DNA from: Paragordius varius
Taxonomy: Eukaryota > Nematomorpha
NCBI GenBank assembly: GCA_964247055.1
Contig: OZ176052.1
Span: 9,176,001-9,240,000 of the forward strand
Direction of reading: 5' to 3'
Length of the DNA: 64,000 nucleotides
In this document: positions 33,620 through 48,021 of the stretch, piece by piece
Layout: each line of letters opens with the position of its first letter
How positions within the stretch are numbered: position 1 is the stretch's first letter
Position numbers and translations under genes: made by a program
The notes under the pieces: generated by a model
The model's database searches: none
Told to the model about the DNA's origin: nothing
What the model saw: the letters and a program-made list of their open reading frames with translations, nothing else

Positions 33620-35990
33620 AAAATGGAAAATGCTGACTTTGTGATCTGTTTTCGGAAAACCGGTATACCCATTCAAATCCAAATATCGAAAAAATATAAT
33701 CATTAATGAATGCTGAGACAATAGCTTCGCCCTTTTTTTGAATTAGGCCCCGAGTTTCGGGCCCACCCCGTGTAAAAAACGGTTTTTTAAAACAGAAGTC
33801 CACAAAAATCGTGTCTTTGAGACAATTTTCCGGAGAACATGTTGGACCATTTAATTTCAAATTTTTGATTACTATTTTCGATTGCGCCGAACATAGTCGG
33901 CTCGCTTTTTTAATTTAGGCCCTCTTTTTTCCCGCACCCCCCGTAAAATGCCATTTTTTAAGTCCACAAAAATCGTGTTTTTGAGAGAATTTTCAGTAGA
34001 ACGTGTTGGACCATTCAATTTCAAATATGATTTTTGTTTACCTATTGTCGATTGCGCCGAACATAGTCGGCTCGTTTTTTAATTTAAGCCCTCTTTTTAC
34101 CCTCACCCCCCGTAAAATGCTATTTTTTAAGTCCACAAAAATAATTTTTTGAATCTATTTTTCGCCCAAGGTATGAGACCGTAAAAATTTAATAAGGATT
34201 CCAGGTATTACCTTTTAAAAGGCAAAAATTTTAGTCAAGCGTCTCTTTGATGATAGCCGCTGGGTAAGGAGCTACACTCGAAAAACTGATCCGTCATATC
34301 GAAATAGCGTGCTTTTGGGGCTAAATTTCAAAAAACCTATCAAGCCATATGAATTAAATAGCTGATTAAAGTATTACCCGTAAAAAGTCAAAAATTTAAG
34401 TCGAGCGATTTTAAATTAGCCGTTAATTAGGCCCTTCACGTCCTGAAAAATGCGCCACCATAGAATAATTTTTTAATTTTGAGGCAGTTTTTCCGAAAAC
34501 TAATGAGAGCATATGAAATCAATTATGATACCAGGTATTCTCCGTAAAAAGGCAAATTTTAATCAAGCGCTTTTTTGTATCAGCCTCTGGGTAGCAGCCT
34601 ACAACTGCGCGACCATATCAAAATTGCCTTGTTTAGGAGTTAATTTTCGGAAAACTTATCAGGCCATAGTTTTATAAGGGCATGAAATATTACCCGTAAA
34701 AAGGCAAAAATTTAAGTCGAGATTAGCCGTTAAATAGGCCCTTTACGCCCTAAAAAATGCCCTATCATTGAACTATTATTTAGTTTTGAAGCCATTCTTC
34801 CATAAACTATTAAAAGCATACGGAATGAATGATGATTCCAGGTTCCCATATAAAGGCAAAAATATTATCGAACGTCTTTTTGTTATTGGCCTCTGGGTAG
34901 GAAGCTACCCGCCTACAATTGCGCCACCATATCGATACAATGTGACTTTGGAGACAAATTTTAGAAAACTTATCAGGCCATATGATTTCAATAAAGGCTT
35001 GAAATATTACCCGTAAAAAGCAAAAATTTAAGTAAAGCGGTTTTATTAAATTACCCCTTAATTAGGTCCTTGCCCCTAAAAATGCGCCACAATAGAATGA
35101 CTTTTTGGTTTTGAGGCAATTTTTCGAAAATCCCACGAGAGCATATGGAATTAATTATTATGATACCAGGTATTACCCAAATTAAAGCAAAATATAATAA
35201 TCGAGCGTTTTTTTTGTTTCGCCCCTGGTTAGGGGGCTACCCGCGTTAAATAGCATCACCATATCGATACAGCATGCCTTTGAAGCCAAATCTCAGAAAA
35301 CTTGTCAGGCTATGTGAGTTCAATAAGGGCCTAAAATATTTATTACCATTTATAAAACAAATATTTTAGTATTGGGGGCCTATTTCAATGAGTCGGTAAG
35401 AAAAATTTTACACCCTCAAAAATCACCGCCATAGAACAATTTTTTGGTTTTGAAGCAATATTTCCAAGAACTTATAGGATATGGACATTGTAATTCCAGA
35501 TGTTCCCCATATAAAGACAAAAGTTTGCCCGACGTTTTTTTATACCTGCCTATCGGTTAGAAGCTACCCGCCAAAAACTGTGCCACTATATAAAAATTGC
35601 GTTATTTTGGAAGTAATTTAAAGCTTATTCCATATGAGCTCATTTAAGATTCGAAATATTACCTGTAACCAGGTAAAAAATAAGGTCAGGCCTTTTTTTA
35701 TTAGCCGTTAATTTGGGGCTTTTATGCCCTAAAAATACGCCATCATATAACGATTATTTTGTATTGAGATATTTTTTCGAACCCATGAGACGTGGTCTCA
35801 AAAATGACTCCAAATATAAAAATTTAACTTAGCGCTTTTTCCATATAGGCCTATCGGTAAGGGTCTACCGGTTTAAAACTGAAGCGCCATACAAAAATGG
35901 CGTGGCTTTGGAGATAATTTTCAAAAAATTTTAGAAGCCATACGAGGTCAATAAAGGCTTATTTTACGCTAGTAACAAATATAAATAATT
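33620..35990 (+). repeat. Head module plus satellite block, copy B second block
   Basis: The head is at 33620-34190 with an extra 170-bp local repeat, then satellite to 35990. From about 34620 to the end it is nearly identical to copy A. One clear difference near 35663 is ACCTG for ACCCG. Confidence 0.8.
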
Positions 35991-36813
35991 ATTTTTAGCA
36001 AAAAACATCAAAAAATTCGGACTAGAGCTATTATTGCTCATATCGGTATTGTAATTGGCCTAAAAAGTATTTATTTACACATCAGTTAGCATTTGTATTT
36101 TTTTTATTTTTAACAATTTCAAAATCGTAGAAATAATACAGTTTCAATTAATATGTAACAAATAATTTTAAAAATCTCATACATGTTAACAAAGGTAGAA
36201 ATCAAATACCCTTAGCCATTTAAAAGAATGACATGACCAATAAAAGCTTTGTAACTGTATTTTTTGTATTTTTAAATTTTTGGAATAGTAAAACACCAAA
36301 AATGTATTCTTATATAACAAAATTTTATGTAAATAAACTGTTGAATATCATTTCGCTGCCAAAGAAAGTTACATGGTATTTGTCAAAAATACTTAAAATT
36401 TAAATTACGCTATAAGTTTTTATTTCCTATATTTTATATACATAATCTATATAGCATATATTTTTCGATAAGAAAAATACTACCTCAGCCAAAATCAAAG
36501 GATCTGAAACTAAACAAAGCTGTTCGAAACAACTTGGCACAATAAATGTCGAAGTTATAAATTGCAACCATTAACCACAATATATATATCTATAATATCA
36601 ATTCAATAATCCATTTAGTGATCTACTAATTTAGCTTTAAATAAATAATGATTTTCTTTTACGAAATTTAATAAAGATTACCTATTAAACTCTTCCCCAT
36701 CACTCATTATGATTTTGTTAAACTGTTTTTCAGGCTTACAAAATAGTGGTTTATGATTGGAGCATGTACAAAGAAAATGTTCGAACTAATTAAAAAATGC
36801 TGGGTTTTCACAA
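35991..36813. other. AT-rich tail of duplication copy B
   Basis: Matches 27641-28427 except for a 37-bp insertion (ATCATTTCGCTGCC...) near 36345. No gene. Confidence 0.4.
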
Positions 36814-37640
36814 AAAATTTAAAATTACGATTTTTTTGGAGGAAGGGGTGAGAAACGGTTGTTTTTCAGAGTTCTATACTCCAAGGTTTATTAAAAAACG
36901 CTTTATACGCCTTCATAAGATAAATACCTATGATTTTTATGGTCACATGCGTTTAATGATGATTTGGTGATTGAAAAAATATACGATAAGGCTCAACACA
37001 GATACATAATGCACTCTTTGTCTTATGTATAAATATAAGTTAAATAATTATATTGAAGCCAAAATCTTATATAAATTATATTTTGTAGCATAGAGGTTAT
37101 GAAACATAGCAATAAATAATTATAATATAGAGTTTTGACAATGAAGTTTTATATGGGATAAAACAATATAACTAGTTGGCCCTATCACGCGTCGCAGTGA
37201 TTTAGTCTGAATGATAATTAGTACACTTAATCAAAATACGCAATAAACAGATGAAATGGATAAAAGATTAATAAATACACTTTAACCGTACATTTATTTA
37301 AACGATATATTCGTGCACAAAATTGCCATATTAAAATTCTACATTATCAAAGTTATTTATCAATTATTTTTCGAAAATTATTGTTATCCAAAAAATTGAT
37401 AAAATGTTTCTATTCATCATATTGCATTTACACATAAACAGGGGCTATAAGTACAAAAGGGATACCAGAAATAATTAAACGATTATTTTATTTTGAAGCG
37501 TATTCTGCTGAGCACAGAACTTTACCCAGCGTTTAAAAAGTGCTGACTAATAATGTTTAATTAGATGGAAAAGATAAGCAGGACCTCAACGAATTCATAC
37601 TCCCATATACGTTAGAAAAATTGTTACAAATTGTTTTGGG
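36814..37640. other. Stretch with no gene
   Basis: No supported reading frame and no recognised repeat. Confidence 0.4.
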
Positions 37641-38330
37641 AAAATTAGTTGTTTTGCAAAGTACGGATTCTAGGGGATGGGATAGATGCAGGGACTAATT
37701 CAATAAAATAGCTATAACACCCTCGGCACACGTAAAAATATAAATAACGATTAATAAATTATAATACCACACGTTTTCCTGAAAATGGACTCAAAGCCTA
37801 GATATTTAAAACCATTTTTTGGAAGGGGTGGGGGAAGGGCAGGGTTAAATTGAGGAATTAATTCAACTACTCTGTCACTTTCAATGCGTTTGCAAAAATC
37901 AGAAAACCCATTATTACATTTGAATAGGCCCATACGTTTTTCGAAAAATTGCTTCAAAGCTGATTAGATTAAAAACCTATTTTCAGAAAGAGTAGGGGGC
38001 TCTAAAAAATGTCATAGTCACCATCGGCACATTTTTTGACAAAATCTTTCTTTTCCGGTAAATTGCTTTTAAAAGAATATTGGTTTTTATTTTCAGGGAA
38101 AGGGGCTAAACTGATGGGAATTTGACAAAATGTCATAGTCACCTTCACCGAATTTTTAAACGAAAATTTTCAGTATTGAATATGAAGCATGTTACCCGGG
38201 ATATTGCTTCGAACGCTTTTTTTAAAATTCTAGATTTTCATGTAGGGCTAAACAAAGGGCCAAAACTTAAAAAATGCCTGCCAAATTTTAATAAAGGTAA
38301 ATTTGAATACTTTCAAAGGGAGGGTGATAA
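37641..38330 (+). repeat. Diverged tandem repeat with GTCATAGTCACC motif
   Basis: Four to five imperfect units of about 120-165 bp. Each has a G-rich stretch (GGAAGGGGTGGGGGAAGGGC, AGAGTAGGGGGC, AGGGAAAGGGGC), then a GTCATAGTCACCATCGGCAC-like block, then TTTTCGGTAAATTGCTT. The frames at 37751-37957 and 38122-38343 are incidental. Confidence 0.5.
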
Positions 38331-39117
38331 AAGTCGCACTTGACTGGCAAGTCAGGCTTGGTAAGTTGAACATGTTTACATAAGCCAGCAGGTGTACACT
38401 TGAAGATCGGTGATAAAACACTTAAGTCAAGTCTTAATTTATTAAAATTTTTTTGCTGCCCAACTTCGATTTTTCCTGATTATATTTTGATCATTTTCAT
38501 GAAATAAGGCATTAAAAAGATAAATAATTAATACAATATATATTTATTGAAGTTATTCAAAACTCAATGGCATGTATGTTAAAATATATTATTATCGATT
38601 TTATAAATTGAGCCAACCTAAAATATGTAAGTTTGTGAAAATATTTGCCTTTAATACACTCTTTTATCATACCTCATGTATAGCATAATGTTTCAGATAA
38701 AATAAATCTAATTATAGAGTTTCTAATTATCTATTCTCCAGAATTATCATGAAATAGTTGTATTTAAATTTTGCCCTATTTTTGTCGATCGAGAATTTCC
38801 CTGCTTACTGTTTACCACGAATTCTAGTTTTGCTCTCAATTTGTTGCCCTTTTCAAGTATAATGGGATGTTTAACATCATATTATTTTTAGAATAATTAA
38901 GTTTGAAATATTTATAATAAAAAACTCTTTATTAACTTTTAGCGTTTATAATTATATGAAACGAAGATTTGTCAATTTTAAACAAGATTATTTTTTAATT
39001 ACATAGATATATATCTTCATAAATTTTTAGATATTTTTGTCAATTAAGGTTTAGCGTAAATATAAGATATATCGTTTTACTAACCTATTTTGATCAGTAA
39101 TTCATATAATATTTTAT
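38331..39117. other. AT-rich stretch with no gene
   Basis: Nothing recognised. Confidence 0.4.
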
Positions 39118-39663
39118 CACTCGGATTCAGATTGGGGTATATAAATACCCCAGGTTTAAGATGATATTTTAAAAAACTACTAAAAGAAACGGTTCTAATT
39201 TAAACTTATGCTTCTATTTAAATAAAAATTATTTAATTAAAAATATTCAGATAAAATTTAGTCTTGGAAAAAAGTTTCGTAAACCTGTTTGGACGCCATT
39301 ATTTTACAACATTTTGGTAAATCTACGTTAGATTTTAAGCCGAAAATTAAATTAAATTTTTTATTAAATCACATTTAACAACATTGATATCAACAGAAAA
39401 GTGATATATTTTGCATTATTTTTATGTTCAGCTTATGCAGACATGTCATTTGGGCTAAATTTTTACCTTTGCGTTTTTCCTCTGAATTAGAATGTAGTTT
39501 TTTTGAATTAATTTTTATTATATTTCGGTTTATTATTGTTATATAAAGGCAAACTTTTGCCATGCCAATTTATTTCATAGTTTTTAATATTTAATTTTAA
39601 ACAATCCTGGGGCATCTAAATACCCCAATTTGAATAGTAAAAGGAATGCGTTGTATCCAATAG
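39118..39663. mobile_element. TTAA MITE, copy 6
   Basis: Left end CACTCGGATTCAGATTGGGGTA after a decayed TTAT; right end CCAATAG followed by TTAA (39664-39667). Both inner palindromes are clear: GGGGTATATAAATACCCC on the left and GGGGCATCTAAATACCCC on the right. Confidence 0.8.
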
Positions 39664-39667
39664 TTAA

Positions 39668-40920
39668 ATATATTCAAACTACATTTTTTGGTAGGCCTTC
39701 AAAAGGTTGCTAAATAAAATTATTTTTAGAAATTATTTTTGTTTTTACAATTAGCCAATTTTTTTTAAATTTTTACGATATAATAATCAAATTTAATAAA
39801 ATTGGCAGTAAATACACACCTAATACCAAAAAATTCTTGATTTTCATAATATAAAATATATTTAATATATATCAGAAATTTTTGAGTTTATTGAGGGTTC
39901 ACGGAGTTGATGAAATTAGGATCTTTCAGATGTATCTTTAGCAGACTTTTTTCAAACCTTTAATACTTTTCTAACACCCAATTTGAATTGGTTAATTAGC
40001 TGAAATATTAAATAAAAAATTAATAACATTAAAAAAGGTTCCAATTATATATCAAATCTAAATTATATATATTAATCTTTTTCAAAATAATTATGTGCCT
40101 ATTTATCTATCAAGGGGGCCCTACATCACACTTGCAAAATCTTGAAGTCTTACAAGATCATAATATTTTTTATTGCCTCGGAAACTTTCTGGCATTTAAG
40201 TCCTCAATGTTAGAATTTTTTTATCACATGAAACAAGCCATGAGAAAAACCTGCAAGTCAAGTCAAAATTTTTTTTTATCACCCCACCCAAAGCTTTGGG
40301 ACTTTAGGACGTATACCTAAAAATTAAAATTTAATATAAAAGCTTTACTTTTAAAATGCACTATATGGTATATTTTAATTATATTTTTTGGTTTGTACCA
40401 TCTATAATTAGCACAATTGCTTCAATATTACAATTCTTTATGTGGAGGAATTGGCACAATTATATTGTCATTCCTTAAATGACTCGTGTCTTGACAAGCC
40501 AAGTAATGTTGTGCTACCTTTGTCATTTTTTTATTCTTAATAATAATTTTTGTACCGTACTTAATCAAATATCATATTTTAATTTGTAATAAAGATAAAA
40601 TAAATTAAATTTTTTTTTAGTTATAAATAATCCGTCCGCTTTGTTATGAAATGCATCTAAAGATAAATCCACCTGATTGACAATTTAAACAGCAGCAACC
40701 TAGATTAAATCCAATCAAAATATCAAAACAACATATGACTTCTTTGTTTACTAGACCTTTAAATTTACGTAACTTTTAATTGGTAATATTATTGATTAAA
40801 TTGTTTTAGGTGTATATCAATCTTATCATTATTGAAATAAAGATACATATGTTACCGAATGAAGAATATACCAATAAAAATCTGTATTGATTTTTGCAAT
40901 ATAAATTTGTCTAATTGTAG
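39668..40920. other. Intergenic stretch upstream of the WDR26 coding part
   Basis: May hold the promoter and 5' exon of WDR26, but I could not identify them. The frame 40093-40320 has no support. Confidence 0.35.
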
Positions 40921-43900
40921 TAATAAAAGCCTTACAAGGATTTTTATTATTGTTCACACGGACGGTATCACTCCTAATTCTGGCATCGTCATCGGAATCT
41001 GAAATTGGTGGTACCACACCTCCACCAGCTAAGAAACAACGCGTTGTTCCACCTATTGCAGATTCCAATACTCTTCTCCTTACAACCGCCGGTAACATAG
41101 CATCTGCTTGTCAACTTTCTATTAACCCCGTCGAAATGAATAATAACAGCAATGATTGTTTCATAGACAAACTGCCTTGTGCAGAACGATTGAAATCTAA
41201 ATTATCTGGCGATAGTATAGCGTCCTCAAATGGATCTAATGGTACCAATAATTTTAATAAAAAAAGTCAATATCCGTTTCCCTACACTTCGTCGTCCACC
41301 ACATCAAAACACAATAATAACAATATTATTGTAAATGCCGCGATATCAACTTGCAATTGTCATTGTTGTTCCACATACCAGCACCACCAACAAAGTAAAC
41401 AAATGTCATCGCTTGTTTTTCACGATAATAACAAAAATGATAAAAATAATTTTTTGACAAATTTGAATCGTAATTTTATTACTAATACTATACTAGGCTC
41501 ACAAATTTATGATTGCTGCAATAATCTGGATATTTCAAGTTCGAAACTTACCAAATCAATGTTTCCACCCATGCATCAAACTATCAAGTCAAACACTATA
41601 ACTCATTCTACTTTGGGTCCGCTGAAAAATTTGTTCTCATTCGAAAATAATGGTAACAATACAACCAATAATATTGTTGGAAAAAATGGAATTTATCTCT
41701 GTAACAAACATGTAAATACCATAAAAAGCAAACATTCTGACTCATCTAAAAACATTTCATGTCACAACGAATTACATCATGTGAACACACAAAATGATGA
41801 AACAGCTCAAGTAAAACCCCGTGGTACTATACATAATAATGCAAATAATAAACATCAAGGTAAAATCAGTCATCATAAAAATACCAATAAGCTTAATGGT
41901 TCAATTAAAGCTTTGAACAAACTTACAGCAGTTGTAAATGGCGATTCACAAAAAGCAACTCAACTTACTTCTCGAAAACCCAAAAAACAAACGATTGAAA
42001 AAACGAAACATTCCGATTTGGTCGTTGCTGATATTCAACCCGTACCTCTGGGTTCGGCTTCAGATTACGAAGTTATACGCATCATTGGTCAACACCTTAA
42101 AAATTTGGGTTTAAGGTACTAAATTTTTTTATGTTTCATACCAACTTTTTTTTGGGGTCCTATAGGATTTTTTTACATTTTTGTATTATAATTTTGCTTT
42201 TAAGCCAAATTTATATTATAAAATATATCACACGATATTTCTAAACAATAATGATAATTTTTTTTCCATCTTTTTGTCAATTTGTTCCAATTTTTTGCGC
42301 GCTTGAGATATATGTTGTGTGCCATACGTTGTATATCATCAATATTAATTAAATTTAATCAATATTTATACATATAATATTTACCGTTTTTTTTCGGAGA
42401 AAAATAAAAATAAAATTCACAAACGGGTATCAAATATAAAATAACATTCTTATTCTTTTACAAAGCACGTAGTTTAGCGATATTTTTTTGGACACTACTT
42501 TTTTTAAAGGATAACACTATCCTATTTGAGCCAAATCACATTTTGTTTTAAATTCTTACCAAAATGAAAAAAAAATGCACTATCGTATATACGCAATCTT
42601 TATTTTTCTCTCTCCTCTCTTTACGTATTTTTAATATAACGACACATTATAATAGCAACCACTTTATTTGCAAGTTTTATACACCCATTGTAGAAAAAAA
42701 AGCTAAAAATAGATTTACAAATCAAATTAAATCAAACAAAGAATATGCATAGAGAATGAAGATTGTCACTTATATTTTTGAGATATCTCAACTAAATGTA
42801 TTGTATCTTTAATAAAACGATCAAAAATTAAAAACAGTTTGGAACTTTAGGCCTGAAATACTCCATTTTTACCCACTTTACAAAATTATGAACCCTAAAT
42901 TATGGCTAACTTAAGAAAAACATCTGATTTTGAAGCCTAATATTTTTCATAGAAGACAATTTTATTTCAGTCATGTATCCTTTATTTTATCAAAAATTTA
43001 TATTTATTTAACAAAAAAAATTAATTTTTAATAAAAAAAGGATTGACTATAACTGCTATAAAAACAGTAATTTAATTATCAAATTTTTTTGTTTAGCCGA
43101 TCAACCGAAATACTTATCAAAGAAGCAGGATGTTATTTAGAACACCCAGTGGCGGCAGCTTTTAACAGGCACATTTTGAATGGTGAATGGTCAAAGGTTT
43201 TATATATTTTTCTTTTTGAAATATCTTTAATTTTTAACCCGTAACCACCATATTTTATTATGTTTTGTGATTGATGAAATATGAGAGCTGTTATAATATT
43301 ATTAAATTGAAATTTTTTTAGTAGGTGTGTATGTGTTTTTATTTTAATAGTTAAATATTTATTTAAATTGCATCAATTTTTTACATAATAAAATTGTTAT
43401 ACCACGTGTTTCCAACATATATATAAAATAGTAAGATAGAGCTATATAATCTTAGTCTTATAACTATAAAACAATATATGAAACATTTTTGAATTCGAAA
43501 AATGTTTATGGGAAGGTTAGCGCTCTTTTTTCTTCACAAAATAATAATTCATTCGATTAACAAAATTTGACTACATAATGTTAGATTGATCTAATCTGTG
43601 TATGTTTCAAATATACTAAACTTTTCCGGCCAATAATTTATATTTTTTAATAATGTCTTTTCTAATTGATTGGCTGGTTTTATAGCTATTATTTTTAAAA
43701 TACACCAAGCTGCTTGCATGCTTAATTATGCATTAAATATCACACTAAAGTGTGCTTTAACATACATAACATAAAACAAAATAACATTAATAATTTTTTC
43801 CGATCAATTTTTTTTTCGATTCAAAAAACATTGTAAACAACTAAATTGTTTTGCATGCATGTAGTATATAATCAATTGTATTTATATATATGTATTTTGA

Positions 43901-46019
43901 AATGAATATCTATCATATTAGATATCATTTATATATTTATTGTTGATTAATGATTATTACCTTGGCCTTTTAGGCGTATATTTTCAATCCCATATAACTA
44001 CTATGTATATAACTAACGAAATTTACATTACAAAACATCGATACATTTGCATTGTTGTATACATTTATAAAACAGTCACCTTTTCCGATTTTTATAATAT
44101 TCCAAAATTATAAACATTTGAAAAATTTAGTTGGGTGGCAGTATTTTTCTAATATCCCATTTTCTTTTTTAATGTCTATTGGTTTAATTTTATAAAATGA
44201 TTCCTAGTTAGAGCTTAAAATATCCTTTTGTTAGGTATAAACTGCAACTGGCTTTGATAAACGGCAAATAAATTGGATAGTTACTATTATATGAGATAAT
44301 GAGTTATCATTTAGTTCTCTATTGAAATTAATTTTTTCACGAATCCAAGAAATTAGTAATTCGTTTAATAAAAACGGAGTTTGTTTTAAGGAATATAGTG
44401 GACAGCTTATGACACGGGTATAAAAGATACTTATAAGGTTTCATGAGGAGAAATTTTTTAACTTAAACACATTTTATCGACAAGCTTTTTCCTATCAATC
44501 AATATGTTGGATATTTAGATTTTTTTGCATTTTTTCATACAAATTTAAAGACATTGGTTTTATTTCGTACATATTTAGTACTAGGAGCATATTTATCTTT
44601 TTAATTGTTTAAAATGAGAGGGAATTATTTTATCGGTTCTTTTATACGAAACTTTCTTAAAGCTGTTTTTAGTGTACCGAAACAACTACTGGTTTTAAAA
44701 CTTGAAAACCTCGTTTTTTATTTTTTAATATCTAAATAGTTGTTTTTTATTAATGAAAACATGATAAATTTTAAACAATGCCTATTTATTTAGTTACCCA
44801 TAGGCTAATGTATATGCAATAAAATGATAATTTTAATCATACGCCAAAATCATTTTTCATACCATTTTGGAAATCGTACGATTTAAAATGCCCCTTTTAA
44901 ATATGACATATTTTTGCAAAAAATATTTTATCAATACAATAAGTAATGGATTAGTTGCTAGCGAGTTCATATTCACAAATGCATGCCCTAAAAATATAAT
45001 TACCAAAAATATCAAACTAGATATGATAAATTATTAGATTCACTAGGTTTTACTGTAATTTGTTTTTATTATCATGGAGTTGTGGATACCACATTTCTAG
45101 AAAAATAATTATATTTTTTAACTTTTATAAAACAATTTAATATTTTTTGGTAACACAAAGTTTGTGGCGCAAAAACAGATACCATTTTTTAATATTATCC
45201 ATCCATAATATATAAGTATGTTTTGCATCTTTCCAAAAAATTTTATGCGTAAAGTCTAAATTTCATTGTAACCTAATATTTTGATGTGATTAACAAGTGT
45301 CGCCACAATAATTTTAATTGCATACATACATATATACATATACAGTAAAGAGTTTTAAATATTTTTCTCTTATAAATGTCTTTTTATTGGTGTATAAAGA
45401 AAGCACATCTACATATATGTATTATATAAATGACTAAAATTTGAATATTTTTTCTATACACCAATTAAAGGACAACCCTATTATAACCAATAGTATGACT
45501 CTTTTTTAGCAATATTTTTATTGCATTTTGCACATTTTTGTATGCTTATACACACAATGAAAAATCCAATAAGTCAGATTTTTTATCAGCAGCAAATGAA
45601 CGCACAATATAAACATATATAAATAGAGAACTGCCTATCGAGTTTTCAAGGTTTTTCTGTTGATGCCAAATTACTTTTATACTTCTTATTCTCTTAATGC
45701 ATTTTTTTTTTTCAGTATTTCATTTCCCTTATATGAAAAATAATATATTTTGGTGTGTAAATGGTAACTACAATATAATTTTGATTGCAATCGTTACGCA
45801 TTTAATATAGGCCCATCATTATTTTTTATTTATATCGATTTGGCAAATATATACCCATTTTTGTGTTACGGGTATTAATAGTGGTGAGTTGCTTGGGAAA
45901 ATTATAATTTCTTTTCTATATCGAAAGTTCTGATATAGTTGTAAAATTCGTAATTTATATATCATATAATTGGATGATTACAAAGCATTTGTTTTATATC
46001 CGAAACTATAATTATCGCT

Positions 46020-46050
<31 letters not shown>

Positions 46051-47989
46051 GAAGCTTTACAATATAATAATTTCTTGTTTCGGAATAAATTGAGTTTATA
46101 TTTTTGTTGGGCCTATTTTTAATATGCACAGTATTATGTAAATAGAGGGATATGTCATACACAAATGGCTTCACAAGCCCCACACGCAAAAAATATGGGC
46201 ATTAACAAATATTTTATACATTTAAAAAACTAATATTTATTTTAATTTTTTCTTGATCATGCCCAGATTCGGAAAGACTTTTATTTAAAAAATTTGTTTG
46301 ACACAATGAATTTTATTAGATTTCTTAAAATTTTGTATTTGATATTTCTTGCGGCGCCAGAGCATATTGGACACCCCTGGAGAATCTAAAATTGGCTGAT
46401 AAGATTACGTTCATATTATATGTATAAAAAATTTTTTTATTAAATATATTTTAAATCTGTTAATAAAGGCAGTACAAAAATATGTATTTCAATTTTAATG
46501 GCCATTAAATTGTTTAACAAATTTAGTTATCTACAAAATATACTAAAGTTTAATTTATGATATATAATGTATTTTATAGTCGTTGAAAGATTTACATGCT
46601 CTCAAGCCTTTGCTTCAAACCGATGTTATGGAAGCTATACCAGTATGTTTTATAATTTATATACATGAATTTAATTGTTTTCAATTTAACCATATGTTTT
46701 TCCATGATTTATTAACCTTTGGATATAGTTTAATTGTTTTTTTTAAGTCTGGTAATTTTGGAAAAAGGCTTTGAAATTAAATGGAATTCATATAATAAGC
46801 ACTTGAATTTTAATTTATGTATCAGTAACCGAAAAAATTTTGGTTTGAAAATAAAATTGTTGGGTAATTTAAAATTACAAATTGTAAAAGGAGATAACTT
46901 TACAATTACTATAAATAATCCATATTTTTAATATGTTAAAATATTGTTTTAAATAAATTATATACTGTATATCTTATAATATAATTTTGTATTTTGCAAT
47001 AAATTTAGAAAATGAAATTCTATATATTGGAACAAAAGTTTTTGGAATTGTTGGATGAATCTAAAACATTGGATGCCCTTTACTGCCTCCGATTCGAAAT
47101 ATCAAAGCTTAAGCATAATTCAGACACGGAATATCTGCATAAACTAAGCAGGTAGGGTTTAATATCCTATTAATAAATATTCTATTTTTTCTATTTTGTT
47201 TTGAATTTTTATTTTTTAATATATATTTATGAAGGAAAATGTATTTCCACTCTCCCTTGCTTGAGAAATGAGAATCTAAGATTTTTTTTATCAACCTTGT
47301 TTAATTTATTTTGTTTCCTATTATGTACGTTTTGAATAACTTACTTGTTGTCTCTGTTAATGCAATGATGGATGATGGCACTATATATAATTTTTGGTTA
47401 ACAGAGTGTAACATCCATTAAATTTATTAAATTTACGAACGATAGCTTGGAAAAAAAGAATAATTTTGTTTGGTTAAAAACCTTGAAACTTAAAAAAAAT
47501 TATCCATTTAGAAACGGAAACCATTTTCTTACTGACCAATAGTATTTTGTTGTATTATGAATATCCCTAAAAGTTAATACTAAATATACATAACTCTTGT
47601 TCTTTTGCATATACTTAATTATAATGTTTTATACCTTAATTTAGTGGGACGTTATTTCATATATTATTAGCTTTATCCTTAGAGTGTGGTTATTTCAAAC
47701 AAATTTGTTTTTTATATCTCCATATAAATAAATAATATTAAGAATTCTTAAATATTAATTTGTGATGTTGCTCCATTAATATAAATAGGGTAATAAATAT
47801 AAATGTTTTAAAGATTATTGGATAATATTTTTGCACGGATCAGTAGTATTTTCTTGTTATCACAATTGTTTTGGTTTCAAACATGCGTGTGACTTTTTTT
47901 AATATTTCAATATTAGTACAGCAACAAAGTGCAATGTACATATAACCTTCGATTTTTTTCTGTTATAAATGCACATTCTATCCCTTAAC

Positions 47990-48021
<32 letters not shown>

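Larger units (their letters stand above)
28428..36813. repeat. Tandem duplication, copy B (about 8.4 kb)
   Basis: Direct repeat of 20218-28427 in the same orientation. It is about 175 bp longer, chiefly because part of the head module is duplicated locally (33790-33960 and 33961-34130). It also has a 37-bp insertion at about 36345-36381 relative to copy A and a deletion near 31090. Confidence 0.93.
43197..46579 (+). other. WDR26 intron 2 (3.4 kb)
   Basis: The longest intron in the window, AT-rich, containing an (AT)n run (about 46018-46046) and a hAT-like element. No nested gene was seen on either strand. Confidence 0.85.

Noticed and set aside
25177-33636. Paired ORFs at 25177-25446 and 33346-33636 as a second duplicated gene
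   Set aside because: The few differences between the copies include several replacements, the ends differ in frame, and part of each ORF overlaps a repeat fragment and the head module.
26431-35016. Identical 82-codon ORFs at 26431-26679 and 34768-35016
   Set aside because: They lie inside satellite units, are not open in other units, and their identity matches that of surrounding non-coding satellite, so it reflects DNA-level homogenisation.
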